64,000 bases of DNA from NCBI GenBank assembly GCA_027924585.1, contig BSBM01000386.1:4550001-4614000 (forward strand). Direction: 5' to 3'. Below, piece after piece: positions 34,990 through 46,195 of the stretch. The translations under genes and the position numbers were made by a program. Source of the stretch: Larix kaempferi (Eukaryota > Streptophyta > Pinopsida > Pinales > Pinaceae). The notes beneath the pieces were generated by a model, which was not told where the DNA came from, searched no databases, and worked only from the letters and a program-made list of their open reading frames with translations. Positions within the stretch are counted from its first letter, which is position 1, and each line of letters opens with the position of its first letter.

Positions 34990-36760
34990 ATAGGCACAAC
35001 TCTCCCCCAACATCTACCCTCCCCTCGTATGACTTGATCACTCGGCACTTCCACAACGATGAGGAAATCCTCGAAGCCCTTACGGAACCCGACTACCCAT
35101 GGGATGACATGCACCATCGATCATATTTCATCCCTCGTGAGTCCACCCCTATCAAATCCAACCAATTGGTAATTGAAACAAAATACTTTCTCCCCGAGAA
35201 GGTAGACTGGTTCAAGAACCCCATCCCAGCACCTAACTCCTTTGAAGACGAAAACATGGCAAATATTTCTCCCATTACACAAGTGGACATTGCTCACCTA
35301 GGTGGCCAACCCGCGATCATCACCTTAGGTGCGACTTGTACAGAATACGAAATCGAGGAATCCAAAAATATTTTTCAGGAGTTTCGTGATGTATTTCCCT
35401 AGTCTGATATCGAGATGCCCGGCCTGGACCCTACTATCATGGAACAATACATTGATACATGGCCTAAGGTCCCACCTGTCCACCAAATGCAGAGACCAAT
35501 CCACCCCTCCAAACTCCCTGCAGTCAAAGCCAAAATTGAGAAGCTGCGAAAAGCCGAAGTTATTTATCCTATCGCTTACACCACCTAGGTGTCCAACCTT
35601 GTACCTGTTAATAAAAAATAGGGCACCGTCCATGTTTGCACATATTTTTGAGATCTCAATATGGCATGTTTTAAAGACAACTTTCCCACTCCTTTCATCG
35701 ACTAGCTCGTTGACGCTTGTGCTCGACATGAAGTCCTCTCCTTTATGGATGGCTTTTCCGAATATAACAAAATACACATTCGGAAGGAAGAACAATATAA
35801 AACTGTGTTCACAACCCCATGGGGAACCTTTTCCAACCAGGTCATGCTATTTGGTCTAAAGAATGCAGGCATCACTTTCCAATGAGCCATGACATATTGC
35901 TTCCATGACCTAACTCATATTATCCTGTTTTACCTCGATGACCTTACCGCTCACTCCAAAGAATGATCTAACCACCTCAACGACCCCTGGCAAGTCTTCT
36001 TGCGTTGACGCAAATATAGAATCCGCTTGAACCCTCTCAAGTGTTTATTTTTCGTTCTTGTAGGATGGTTGTTAGGATTCATCGTTTCAAAGAAAGGGAT
36101 AACGGTTGACCCCTTAAAAGTTCAAGCCATCTTGGACCTACCTCCCCCTCGCACCATACGTCAGTTACAAAGTCTACAAGGGCAAGCCAACTTTCTCCGT
36201 CGCTTTGTTCCTGAATACGCCATGACAGTTCATGGCTTTCTCCGCCTACTCCGCACCCACAGCCCATTTTTCTGGGATGAGCAAGCTCAAGTAGCCTTTA
36301 AAACCCTTAAAATAGCCTTAACTAATCCCCCTTTGATCTGCCTCCTGGATTTCTCAAAGGATTTTACCATGTATGTTTCGGCATCAGAACACGCCGTCTC
36401 CGGGGTGCTAGTTCAAGAAGATAGTGCACAGAAAGAGCACGTAATCTACTACGTGAGTCAGACCTTGTCTGGACCATAGTTGCGTTACCCCCCAGAAGAG
36501 AAGTTGGACCTAGATGTCATCTTCTCCGTACAAAAGCTCCGTCACTATATATTGTTGATCCCAACTACTGTTGTGCCCAACTCTAATCCTATGGTTTACC
36601 TTTTGAGTCGTCTCCTTCTACAATGCCGTGTGGCTAAGTGGGTCATTATTATCCAAGAGTATGACCTCACATTTACAACACCAAAGAGCATCAAGGCCCT
36701 TGCGTTTGCGCAACTAATGACATACTTTCCATCATCATCCAGTTAAACTCCCATCAATAT
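34990..36760 (+). pseudogene. Tat1 reverse transcriptase and first RNase H (broken)
   Basis: RT begins after the SDIEMPGLDP segment (about 35403) and includes HPSKLPAVKAKIEKL, FMDGFSEYNKIHI and an intact active site YLDD at 35931-35942. It is interrupted by about ten stops, nearly all one transition away from Trp, Gln or Arg codons, and one frame step near 36480. The RNase H follows (36340-36740): its first motif reads FTMYVSASEHAVSGVLVQE, with Ser where most Ty3/gypsy RNases H have the first catalytic Asp. As far as I recall this is common in Tat elements, which carry a second RNase H. Confidence 0.88.
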
Positions 36761-38071
36761 GAGTCTCCCTGATGATCATTTATTTATCATCTCCTCAGAT
36801 GACCCTTGGAATGACGATATCTTGGTGTACCTTCACACTTAGAAATTTTGACCTGACCTTGACCACGATGGGCGCCGACACATACGTCACCGCACTTCAA
36901 GTTACCTTCGCTTAGGTGATGTGTTATACTGCCGCAATATCGACACCATTCTATGCCGCTGCCTCACCCGCTATGAGGCCGAACAAGTCCTTAATGATTG
37001 CGATAGCGGAGCTTGCGGAGGACACTTTTCAAGGATGGCCCTCCCTCTTTAATGATTGCCACCGCCCAAAAATTTATCCGTGCAAGATACTTTTGGCCCT
37101 CTCTCTTTACCGACTGCATCACTACCGTTAATCATTACCGCAACTGCCAACTCTTTTCACCCAAGGCAAGGACTCCACCCGCCCCCCTTCACCCAGTTGT
37201 CACTATCGGCCCCTTCTGCAAATGAGCCATTGACTTCATGGAGTGAAACCATCCATTGGCAGGTGACCATAAATATATTGTGGTAGCTGTATATTACTTC
37301 ACAAAGTGGGCTGAGGCCATGCCCACGTTCAACTGCAAAGCTGACACCACATCTCGTTTCTCCTTCAATCATGTCATCACCTGCTTCGGTGTCCCCCAAC
37401 AACTTGTGTCCAACCACAGAAGACATTTCGAGGACTCCGTCTGGAAAGAACTGTCTATCCTTTTGAAATTAAAACATCAGTACTCTTCCTCCTATTACCC
37501 TCAAGGGAATGGCCAGGTAGAGGCCATCAATAAAATATTGAAGACCATTCTTCAATGCACCGTAGACCGCCATAAGTCCAACTGGCATCACATGTTATTT
37601 ACGGCACTATGGGTTTATCGCACATCCACAAAGACCGCCATGGGATTCACCCCTTTCCACTTAGTACATGGCGTCGAATCAGTCCTCCCCATTGAATGCC
37701 TGATTCTCGCCCTTCACATCGCTATCAAAATCCTACGTGATACCTCCCCACTTGAACAACGCCTCATCCTCCTAGAACAAGCCAATGAGGATCGCTGGAC
37801 AACCCTCCAAACCATTGAGGCTGCCAAAAACCGCTCGAAAGCAAGTTATGACAAACACGTTCATCCTCGCAACTTCTGGGAAAGAGACCTTGTCCACATC
37901 TATGACCAAGCACACGATAAGACCGGGAAAGGAAAATTCAAATCCATGTGGCAACGCCCATATATCATACATACTTGTTTGGGAAATGGGGCATATATCC
38001 TCACCGATTCTGAAGGGACCCCCCTACACAACCCTCGAAATGGGTTGTACCTTAAACGTTTCTACCCATAA
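36761..38071 (+). pseudogene. Tat1 integrase (inactive)
   Basis: The N-terminal zinc-binding region (36870-37080) is frameshifted around CDSGACGGHFS. The catalytic core and C-terminal domain form an ORF at 37256-38071. The second catalytic Asp is lost: SNHRRHF has Asn at 37412-37414, where Tat2 has SDHGSHF. The catalytic Glu is kept in GNGQVEAINK. The C-terminal domain ends at RNGLYLKRFYP, without a chromodomain. The second RNase H starts 110 bp downstream. Confidence 0.9.
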
Positions 38072-38180
38072 CACCCTTTTTGGGGACCCCCAAGTCCCTT
38101 TTGTACAATTTTATTCCTTTTTGTTTCCCACCTTTTTTTATCTAAGACCTTACATTTTTTTTTACCCTGCATGATCATAG

Positions 38181-38609
38181 ATGGGATCCCTACAACCACA
38201 ATACATCGTTTTCACTGATGGCGCAAGTCGCTGGTCCCCAAACCTCACCTCTGCAGCTTGGGTCTTGTATTCTCCCTCACATGAGCTAATCCACCTCGAT
38301 GGAGTGTGCATAGGTGTTGCTAACAACAACTAGGCTGAGTACAATGTTGTGGCCGGTCTACTGACCGTCGCCGTCCATATGGGCGAATGTCACCTTCGTG
38401 TGTTTCTTGACTCCCAACTGCTTGTCGCTCAACTCAACAACCACTACTAGGTACGAGATCCCTGCCTTTTTAGAAAGTTCATGTGCACTAAACAAATGAT
38501 CAGACAGTTTGAATCCATTACATTCACTCATGTACCACGAAATCAAAATAATGTAGCAGACCAAATGGCTAACAATATTCTAGACTGGCATACAAATCAC
38601 CATATGTAG
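38181..38609 (+). pseudogene. Tat1 second (archaeal-type) RNase H, after integrase
   Basis: 142 codons with two in-frame TAG stops, both at positions where Tat2 has Gln (NNQAEY and YYQVRD), so both are CAG-to-TAG changes. The domain shows FTDGASRWSPN with the first Asp, AEYN with the Glu and FLDSQLLV with the third Asp, the usual RNase HI / RVT_3 layout. It aligns residue for residue with Tat2 62737-63270. It ends HVPRNQNNVADQMANNILDW. An extra RNase H is a hallmark of Tat-lineage elements; here it follows integrase. Confidence 0.9.
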
Positions 38610-38699
38610 GGCATCAATCATACATAAATAATCATACCACCCGCATGTACATAACAATATCATTTAAAAAATATCAAACAAGAAATCATCACCACAATT

Positions 38700-38808
38700 G
38701 CATCCACGTGCATAATCATAACTGCATCCACGTGCATATAATACAAACAACATAATAGGTGCATCCACATGCATAGAAAGCAAAACATCATCACAAAAGA
38801 CATCCACG

Positions 38809-38847
<39 letters not shown>
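38700..38847. repeat. GCATCCACGTGC motifs and TA microsatellite in the Tat1 tail
   Basis: Four copies of GCATCCACGTGC or one-base variants at about 38700, 38724, 38761 and 38800, followed by a (TA)n run at 38813-38847. Tat2 has the same motif (as GCACGTGGATGC) in the same place, between the convergent ends of PMD and the second RNase H. Confidence 0.85.
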
Positions 38848-38848
<1 letters not shown>

Positions 38849-38992
38849 TGAAAATGTCATAAGTACCCACTCTACCAAAATATACATATAAAAACAACGA
38901 GGAGCCCCAACAGCATCCTCAGTAAATATCATAAGCCGTATATACACAAATCCCACATGCTGATCACAATAGGGACAACCCTGTTAAACTTC

Positions 38993-39243
38993 CTAGTCAG
39001 ACTCCTCCTAGTAGTCCTCATCATCATCATCCCCCTATGACTCCCGTGCCTCAGTGGCAGCCGCTACAGCTACCTGTCCTACCAGCTCATCCTCCCCCTG
39101 CTCCTCCTCAGGCAGCTCCTCCTCAGGGTCCTCCTCCTCAGGCTCATCCTCCTCAAGATCATGGCTCACCCTCCTCCCCAAGATAGGGTACATCTCCTCG
39201 AGAAAAAGCTCTCACTGTCTGTGCAGTCATCGCAATGCACCGC
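38993..39243 (-). pseudogene. Tat1 PMD gene, C-terminal acidic tail, cut off by Gyp2
   Basis: Read on the minus strand, this piece continues the second PMD exon from the other side of Gyp2 and encodes a Glu/Asp-rich tail (EEDEPEEEDPEEELPEEEQG) ending near 38993. The intact Tat2 PMD also ends in an acidic tail (EEERGEDSEEADAG). A few stops are present. The break at 39243/43595 has the ACCGC/GCCGC near-duplication of the Gyp2 insertion. Confidence 0.8.
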
Positions 39244-39618
39244 TGTGAGGAACCTGCAATAATTAATTAATGAAAACACATGAAATAGCAAAAATAATAG
39301 AACTCAGAATCACTTTTATATTGATCACAGGCCACTTCAAGGGGGAAACCTCCTTTGAGCAAGCTCGATACAAATAACTTCACAGTTCCTTCATAGGCCT
39401 CAACACACACTTATATACTAAGTCTAGGCGCCAATACTATGAGTCAAAACCATGGGCCAATACAAACTATGGATCAACAAAACTATGGGCGACTTACAAA
39501 GCATATGCGCCAACAACAATAACACAAACTCTGGATCTTCAAATACTACGGGATGACTTACAAAGCATATGCATCCAACAACAATATACTAACAAAGTAA
39601 AGACATGGGTTCCTAACA
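39244..39618 (-). repeat. Gyp2 3' LTR
   Basis: 375 bp on the left side. A purine tract (minus strand AAGGGAGAGGGGA, 39619-39633) abuts it and serves as the plus-strand primer site. Matches 43220-43594. Confidence 0.93.
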
Positions 39619-39647
39619 TCCCCTCTCCCTTAGAAAAATCTTTGTCC

Positions 39648-40283
39648 TCAAAGCTTTAGATGTGGAAATTGATGCAAAATTTGAAGGAGTGGGTCCCCTG
39701 TAGCATCCTCGGGTTGCATTCCGGGCCACTGGCGCCTTTTGAGTTCAAGGGAGGATTGAGTGGAAGGCTGTAGACAAAGAAGAACCATATCAGCGACATG
39801 AAAAGTGCACGTAGAACGGTGCTGATTGACTTGTTGTTTTAGTCGAATTCTTGCCATGTGAAGATTGTCCTACAGAATGAGAAGAAGTTGATCGCGGTTT
39901 CAAATAATTGAGTCAATTTCCTGAACTGGGGAGATTCTGATGGTGTATGGAAGAAGAACTGGTGGTGCCTGTCCCGAGACTGCTTCATACGGTGTCCTTT
40001 TAGATGTGGTACTATACCACTTGAGCGCTTCTAGGAAATCCATAGAAATAGTTGTCCAAATCTATGGAGGGATGGGCAAGGGTTCGAGCAGTCCCGAAAG
40101 GAGTGTCGTTTCACCCTTGTTGACCTGGAAAGTATCACAGTCAATCACCATCCATTGAATTGTCATTTTCAGCCCCTTCCAAAAGAATTTACATTGTTCC
40201 TGGTCATACGTTTTGAGGAACCCAGAGTGCCTTGCAGATGAAGAGGCATGGATTTCATAGAAGAGATAGCCCCGTTGAATAGA
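39648..40283 (-). pseudogene. Gyp2 integrase C-terminal remains
   Basis: Minus-strand ORF 39857-39648 reads MARIRLKQQVNQHRSTCTFH then VADMVLLCLQP, the region after the catalytic core in chromovirus integrases. Upstream (39860-40283) coding similarity is broken up, with an ALKWYSTTSKRTPYEA-like trace, and the DDE core is not recoverable. No chromodomain is seen. Confidence 0.7.
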
Positions 40284-41012
40284 TTACAACCAATTTGGAA
40301 CAAGCAGAGAAATAGCTGTAAGAGAAACTGGTTCATCAAATGTGTGAGAAGGAGCATCTGCCACCATATTGTCCTTACCCTTCTGGTAAGTGGTCGCATA
40401 GTCATAACCCATGAGTTGGATAACCCATTTCAGGTGTGCTGGGGAGGAGACCCATTGTTCCAGGAAATTTTCCAGACTCTGGAGATCAGTCTTGATGCAT
40501 AAATAATTCCTCAATAGGGACGGCTGCCACTTCTGTACTGCATGCAAAATAGCCATCATGTCCAGCTGAGATGTAGATGTGGCTAAATGCTTATCGGAAA
40601 GGTCTTGTGAAGGAGGCAAGCCCACTGGTGCAACAAAGACACCTGCATATCTATCCAAGGAAGTAGTTGAGACCGTTGGTGGGTGCATCTGAAGGGAATG
40701 GATCTTAGAAATGACACCATGTGAATTTTTCTTAAGGATCTTTTCCAAGCGATGTGAACTGATGATGCGGAGAGACCCTGGTTGTAAGCCCATAAATTTG
40801 TGTTGTGTCCCATTGACTGAAAACTGCATCCAAAGTTCAGCAAAATCCCATAAGATGGGGCCTTGTGTGCATAACCATTGAATTCCCAAAACCACATCAC
40901 ATCCACCCAAGGACAAGGAAAACATGTCAGAGTGCAGGTTATAATCTTCCATAGAGATATGCACATTGTGACACTTCAACTTGCAAGGTAAGGTGCCCCC
41001 ATTGGCAACCAT
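40284..41012 (-). pseudogene. Gyp2 protease joined in frame to RNase H by deletion of RT
   Basis: A 242-residue open frame. The first part is the late protease domain (GGCDVVLGIQWL, near residues 36-47) and the linker into RT (VGLPPSQ). It then passes directly to the second half of a Ty3/gypsy RNase H (MMAILHAVQKWQPSLL, KTDLQSLENFLEQ, then YDYATTYQKGKDNMVADA). The whole RT, normally about 200 residues, is absent, yet the frame stays open across the join. It looks like a deletion between two points of a once complete pol. Confidence 0.8.
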
Positions 41013-41456
41013 GACTTCAAATTTGGAGCAAGGATGGACAAAATAATCAGCCTATTTGTCAATCCGAGGGTCAATGAAGTTATGAGTGCTACCAGAATCA
41101 ATGAGTATGGTAAGAGGGAGCTACTTGAAGTATCCCCTGACCCAGATTTTTTGTGGGGTGGTGACGCCTATTATAGCATGGAGAGAGATCTCGGGTGGGT
41201 CATCCTGAGATGGGGTGTCAACAGGAGGGTGTTGAATGTCGACTTGATCATCGACTGTATCTGGGGATTCTTCACCAAGTGCAGAGGAAGGTGGAGAATC
41301 CACATCCAAGAGATAGAGATTTTGTTGAACACATCTATGTTCCCGAGTGAATTTCTCATCACAATTATAACAAAGCCATTTTTCTCTACGTGCCTGCATC
41401 TGTGTTTCAGACAAATGCTTGATAAGAGTTGGTCGAGGAGTAGGCGTGATGGGAAG
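41013..41456 (-). pseudogene. Gyp2 nucleocapsid and protease start
   Basis: Minus-strand frames 41414-41121 and 41488-41171 overlap. The first holds ARREKWLCYNCDEKFTREHR followed by Cys, the chromovirus-type CX2C...HxxC zinc knuckle. Around 41080 the sequence encodes ILIDSGSTHNF-like protease active-site residues in a shifted frame. Frame changes separate it from both neighbours. Confidence 0.75.
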
Positions 41457-42150
41457 TCATTGGGAACCCATATTGTTGAAGGGAACAAAGGTGGGTTTAG
41501 AGCATTGTTGAGCTGCGATCTTGTCCTTTGCCAACTTAGCCAACCCTAGGACTTCCATCATTGTGTTGGGATAGAACATTTTGACCTCTGAGCGGATTTC
41601 ATCCTTGAGACCACTGATAAAACAACTCCTGTAGAATTCATCAAATAATCCTTCTGTGTGATTGGCCAGTTTCTCAAATTCTATTTGATACTCTCTCATG
41701 GTGCCAATTTGGTGAAGTTTAGTGAGTGCTCCCGTGAAGTCATCAAAAGCACTAGGACCAAATTGTGGCAAAAGGAGTTGGCAAAAATCTGTCCAGTTTA
41801 GCTCGGGATGAGCTTTAATGTACCAACGGTACCATTGAAGGGATTCCTGCTCCAAATGAAAGGATGCAAGTGAAACTTTCTAGACGTCAAAAGTATTATG
41901 CAGACTGAAATATTCTTCTGCTCAGTATATCCATCCAATCGGATCAGTACCATTGAAGCGAGGAAAATCAAGCTTTACCCATGAAAATTACTAGAAGAAG
42001 AGAACCCGATGGCTGCAAAAGATTCTGGCTTCCGGTTATTGTTCATGGCTGAATGCTAAAGATGGAGGCTGAGAATTTTTTCATCCATATCTTGAAGCTT
42101 GGTTTGGATGGCTGCAAGTGCTTCCTCCATGGTGTGTGCTCCTGCACGGG
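41457..42150 (-). pseudogene. Gyp2 gag
   Basis: Retrotransposon gag domain. Open stretch 41855-41457 shows ESLQWYRWYIKAHPELNWTD, FDDFTGALTKLHQIGTMREY and ANHTEGLFDEFYRSCFISGL. The N-terminal part upstream (LDFPRFNGTDPIGW, near 41960) has two stops. From 42151 to 43205 lies a leader, including a degenerate GGATCTGAAACGG repeat at 42610-42800; no gene is supported there. Confidence 0.85.
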
Positions 42151-43205
42151 TGACAACCATAACCAGGGTTTTTTTTTGGGTGGAATGGGTAGAAAAACAC
42201 AAATACTAGTTGATTTAGTAAAGGGAAATTTGGATTGGGGAAACAATCTGATGGGTAATTAGGGTTTGGCTAGATTTTGGACACTGTCGAAAGGACAGGA
42301 AAGCAAAAAAGGAGGATTTCAGAAGTGGGGTGATAGAATGAGAAAATTTGACAGAGGGGGACAAAGAAGCAGAATTAGAAAAGGAACTCTGTGGTAAAAT
42401 TTGAAGGCGATCGGGTAAAAATCGAAGAAGTTATGGCAAACCCTAAAAATAGACAAATGTGAAATTTTAGGTGTTGGGAAGTGGAATTTGGGATAGGGTC
42501 CTCAGGAATGAAATATGCAGAATGGGATTGCAGGGGTGTCAGAGAAGTTTCAAGGGAAACAAAGTTAAAAGAAAGGAGATATGGCCGAAAAATACCATTT
42601 TATACTTTTTTTTCCCAGAAAGAAATGGATCTGCAATGGCATGGAAGGGATCGGCAACAGATGGATCTAAAACGGAACCGAATGGACCAAAAACGGTTGG
42701 ATCTGGAACGACTGTCAGAATAGATATGGAATTGCTTTCAGAATGGATCTGAAACGGCTCGGAATGGATCTGAAACAACACGGAAGTGATCGGCAACAGT
42801 TCAGCTGAAAATAGATATGGACCCCAGGTATGTTTGGCTTCCTAACAGTTCAGGTGTTTCACTCGACCACCAATGTTGTGTGATGGCTTGCGTATTGGGG
42901 CAGTACCCCTCACTCCACGGCTCAGGTAAAACTGATAACTTCTTTGCCACAAACGACAACTCTTGGTTTACCTCACGGGTGGGAACTAGTCAATCAGGTA
43001 GGGGTCGTTGCCCTTTTCGCTGGCAGGTCCTCTCAATGGGCCAGCTACTTTGGGGTTCCTGTGGTACTCCTCACAATGATTTTTAGGGCTTATGCCCAAG
43101 TACTTCCCACAGTTAAGAGGATAGGGATTATTCCCATATCCGAAGCTGCGACAGATCCGAAAAAAAAAAATTGACAGAAACTTCACCCATCGGGCCCAAG
43201 GAAGT

Positions 43206-43217
43206 GCTCTGATACTA
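43206..43217 (-). promoter_or_regulatory. Gyp2 primer binding site
   Basis: On the minus strand TAGTATCAGAGC lies two bases inside the 5' LTR, one base from the methionine-tRNA-type TGGTATCAGAGC usual in chromoviruses. Confidence 0.85.
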
Positions 43218-43219
43218 GA

Positions 43220-43594
43220 TGTGAGGAACCTGCAATAATTAATTGATGAAAACACACGAAATAGAAAAAATAATAGAACTCAGAATCACTTTTATATTGA
43301 TCATGGGACCCTTCGAGGGGGAGACCTCCTTTCAGCAAGCTCAATACAAATAATGTCACGGTGCCTTCATAGGCCTCAACACACACTTATATACTAAGTC
43401 TAGGAACCAATACCATGAGTCAAAACCATGGGCCAATACAAACTATGGATCAACAAAACCATGGGCGACTTACAAAGCATATGCGCCAACAACAATAACA
43501 AAAACTATGGATCAACAAATACTACGGGACGAATTACAAAGCATATGCGTCCAACAACAATATACTAACAAAGTAAAGACATGGGTTTCTAACA
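43220..43594 (-). repeat. Gyp2 5' LTR
   Basis: 375 bp on the right side, equal in length to the other copy, followed by GCCGC. Confidence 0.93.
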
Positions 43595-44897
43595 GCCGCA
43601 TGATAGGCCTCTAGTCTTGTGGAGCATCGTAACATATGTCTATCATTTCCTGATCCAGATGCTGCCAACCATCGCTCTCGATCTCCTCCAAGAGCTGATC
43701 AATCCCCTGTCGCAATACATCCAACGTAACTGTGGCACTCCGATGACACTCTTGTCCATGACCCACTGGGTCTATCCCCTCCACATGGCCTCTCCATAGC
43801 CGATGCCCCAACGATGGTCGAGGTCCCACATCTTCCAAGAGAAACATCAAAACGTCAATAAAATACCAACTAACTACAACATAAAACTATGTAGAAAACC
43901 AAGAAAAATACAAATAGACATACCATTTGGTCCCCAAGCCTGACTAGGAGGCCTCAACATATCTGGGTCCCCCTGAAAGTCCTTCCAAGCATATGGCTAA
44001 TCCTTTATGGATATCGGTATCTGCATCCAATGTAAAAACAACTCCTCTGTAAAGAAGCGGCCCATTAGCCCTCCATCCCTGTGAGTCATCATCTTGCTCC
44101 ATCGATGCATCCACGGCTCTGTCGGTGGTGCCTCTCGCACAACTCTCCGAGGCCGCATTGTTTGTACCCGCTGAAAGAAAAATGCACACAAGAAGGAGGG
44201 GAAACAGAACTCCCTCCCCATATGTCATACCTTGCTGAGCTCACACCGAACAATAGCCAGGTACATCTGCCCCCAAGAATAATGCATCCTGTTAAGGATG
44301 CTCTCTATTAGTAACATCTGCCCCCCCCGAGATGTGGTTAGGGCCATGAGACCCCAAAACTCTTACCACCATCGTCGTAATCGCGTGAGTGGTCGGACTC
44401 TCTATATCACATAGCATGAGTGAAGAGCCGCTCACCTCTGCCATTGGCAAACAATACCGGTCCAATAGATCCTGCATCGAAATATTCCCTGGCCTCCTCG
44501 GCTGGGTATCAACAACCATGCCCAACCTGGGAAATCCAGTAAAAAAATAGACATCTGTCAGGGTAAGGTCAAGTTGCTCACCCTGAATCATAAAAGCCTC
44601 GATATCCGTATCCCATAACTCAACTAACTTGTTCAGCAACAGAGGTGCTATACGCATATATGGGACCTCTGGAAACTTCAAGAGCCCACTATCAGCTAGT
44701 GCCTCCCGAACCACCATGTCTGTCCGGATCCTCCTCCTTATGTTGGGAGGAACCTCCCGCTCTCTCCATGCAACAACTGGCATCCTTCCAATCACAACAA
44801 TATAGCCCGTTAGGCCCACATCCCAACATAAAATATGGACTTTCAAATGCCCTCTGGAGCACACTTTCTCCCTTGAAACATGCACTGTAGAGCGCAC
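43595..44897 (-). pseudogene. Tat1 antisense PMD gene, main part (broken)
   Basis: Plant mobile domain protein (MAIN/MAIL-type family; in plants partly host genes, partly carried by transposons; biochemical role unsettled). Read on the minus strand: WREREVPPNIRRR, DSGLLKFPEVPYMR, LDLTLTDVYFFTGFPRLG and VDTQPRRPG match Tat2 closely. At an 8-C run (44321-44328) the frame shifts. The match continues near 44221-43997 (PSFLCAFFFQRV, FFTEELFLHWMQIPI). A GT...AG intron of 92 bp (43923-43832) sits exactly where Tat2 has its intron. Exon 2 (43831-43595) is then cut by Gyp2 and ends at 38993-39243. The direction opposes Tat1 pol. Confidence 0.85.
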
Positions 44898-45200
44898 TTA
44901 ATAAGCCAGCCCCCACGCTGCACACTGTGCTTTCCTTTCGGAAAGCTGCACTCTGCACCACAGCCACACCGATCCCTAGTTGCGCTTTGCAGCGCACTTT
45001 CCCATTTGAAATCCGTGCTTCAGAGCGCACCTAGGCTAGGATCACCCATGGTGCACAACGCGCATTCTGGATTACCAAGCGCGCCCTGGACCACGCCTTT
45101 GAGTGAGGAACCCGCGCTTTGCAGCGCAGCTCCCTCGAGCATTATTGTGGTCCAAAGTGCACAAAACCACCCGGAACCCGCGCTATGCCACGTAGGTACC
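44882..45200 (-). repeat. Tat1 pre-PMD array: about 10 units of 33 bp with hairpin cores
   Basis: GC-rich cores such as GCGCTTTGCAGCGC, CGTGCTTCAGAGCGC and CGCGCTTTGCAGCGC recur; the right arm falls at about 44891, 44924, 44957, 44991, 45024, 45057, 45090, 45123, 45156 and 45189. Each core is an inverted repeat with a short loop, while sequence between cores varies. It lies directly upstream of the PMD ORF. Being a multiple of three, the array is open on both strands, so ORFs here are not evidence for proteins. Confidence 0.82.
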
Positions 45201-45410
45201 CATTTAGGGCCAGAATGACTCCCTAGAGCCCCGAAAGAAAATAAAAATGCTTAAATGACAAAGCTAAGGATATAAGCTCTTACCTGCAACTCCCAAAATC
45301 CAAATCCACCTGTGAAATCTCCCACAATCTCAACTTTTTACCTCTGACCTCCTCTAATCCTCTGTCAAATTCACCATGCACAAATGACACCTATTATGGG
45401 GGACCACTTA

Positions 45411-45420
45411 CTATTTATAG
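45411..45420 (-). promoter_or_regulatory. TATA box candidate of the Tat1 PMD gene
   Basis: CTATAAATAG on the minus strand, about 515 bp upstream of the PMD ORF start. Tat2 has the identical ten bases at 60376-60385, about 530 bp upstream of its PMD ORF, within a short block of conserved sequence (ACTTACTATTTATAG on the complementary strand). Confidence 0.6.
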
Positions 45421-45539
45421 ACATTGGCCCTATTTTCCTTTTCCCATTACGGGATCATCTGACACCCGTTTCCCAGATCGTTGATACCAATGAACTCAGT
45501 ACACCTAGAACTTCACAGTGGTCCAGTCCGTTTCCAGTT

Positions 45540-46195
45540 TTCACCGGCACCTTTCTCGGGCATTTTTCAGTGCCCCTGTCGCCTCGGGTTACGTGCCACA
45601 TCTACCGTTGTTCATTTCTGATGTTCTTTATATCACCGGATTCATCTTTTCATGCTTGTGATGATGCTTGAGATCATTTCTCACTTCCACTGCTATATTT
45701 TCTGGGCATTTTTTGCACATTCCCCTTGTCACCTCGGTTTGTGTGCCACATCGACCATTGTCCATTTTTGGCAAACTTCATATCATCAGGTTCAATGTTT
45801 TGCGCTCATGATGATGCTTGAGATCATTTCTCGCTCTCACCTCTATATTTTCGGGGCATTTTTTACATGCCCCTTGTCGCCTCAGTTTGCGTGCGACATC
45901 GACTCTCATTCGTTTTTGGAAAAATTTATATCGCCGGATTCAGTTTTCCGAGCTCGTGATGATGCTTGAGATCATTTCTCTCTTTCACCGCTATATTTTT
46001 CATGCATTTTTTTACATGTCCCTCATCGCCTCAGTTTGTGTGCCACATTGGTTGTTTTCTGTTTTTGACATTCTTTATATCGCCAAATTCAATTTTCTGG
46101 GCTCGTGATGATGCTTAAGATCATTTCTCGCTCTCATGAAAACTTTTTTAGGGCACTTTTTCCAGGCCTCTTACAGCCTCAATTTGCGTGCCAAT
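45540..46195 (+). repeat. Tat1 about 150-bp tandem repeats, first part
   Basis: Units marked by GATGATGCTTGAGATCATTT begin at 45660, 45810, 45958 and 46107; spacing is 148-150 bp. Each unit also has a TTGCGTGCCACATCGAC segment and TATATCGCCGGATTCA. The fifth unit is interrupted at 46195 by Ins1 and continues at 50809. From 45201 to 45540 the sequence is non-coding apart from the TATA candidate. Confidence 0.9.

Larger units (their letters stand above)
39244..43594 (-). mobile_element. Gyp2: internally deleted chromovirus-like Ty3/gypsy element
   Basis: Two 375-bp LTRs (TGTGAGGAACCTGC ... CTAACA on the plus strand) flank minus-strand gag, zinc knuckle, protease, part of RNase H and the end of integrase. 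The flanking 5 bp are ACCGC and GCCGC (39239-39243, 43595-43599), a target duplication with one mismatch. It sits in the antisense PMD gene of Tat1. RT and most of integrase are missing. Its LTRs show clearly more differences than those of Cop2, so it is older. Confidence 0.92.

Noticed and set aside
44880-45218. 112-residue ORFs on both strands
   Set aside because: The 33-bp array is a multiple of three and keeps several frames open; Tat2 has a 34-bp step, which would break such a frame.
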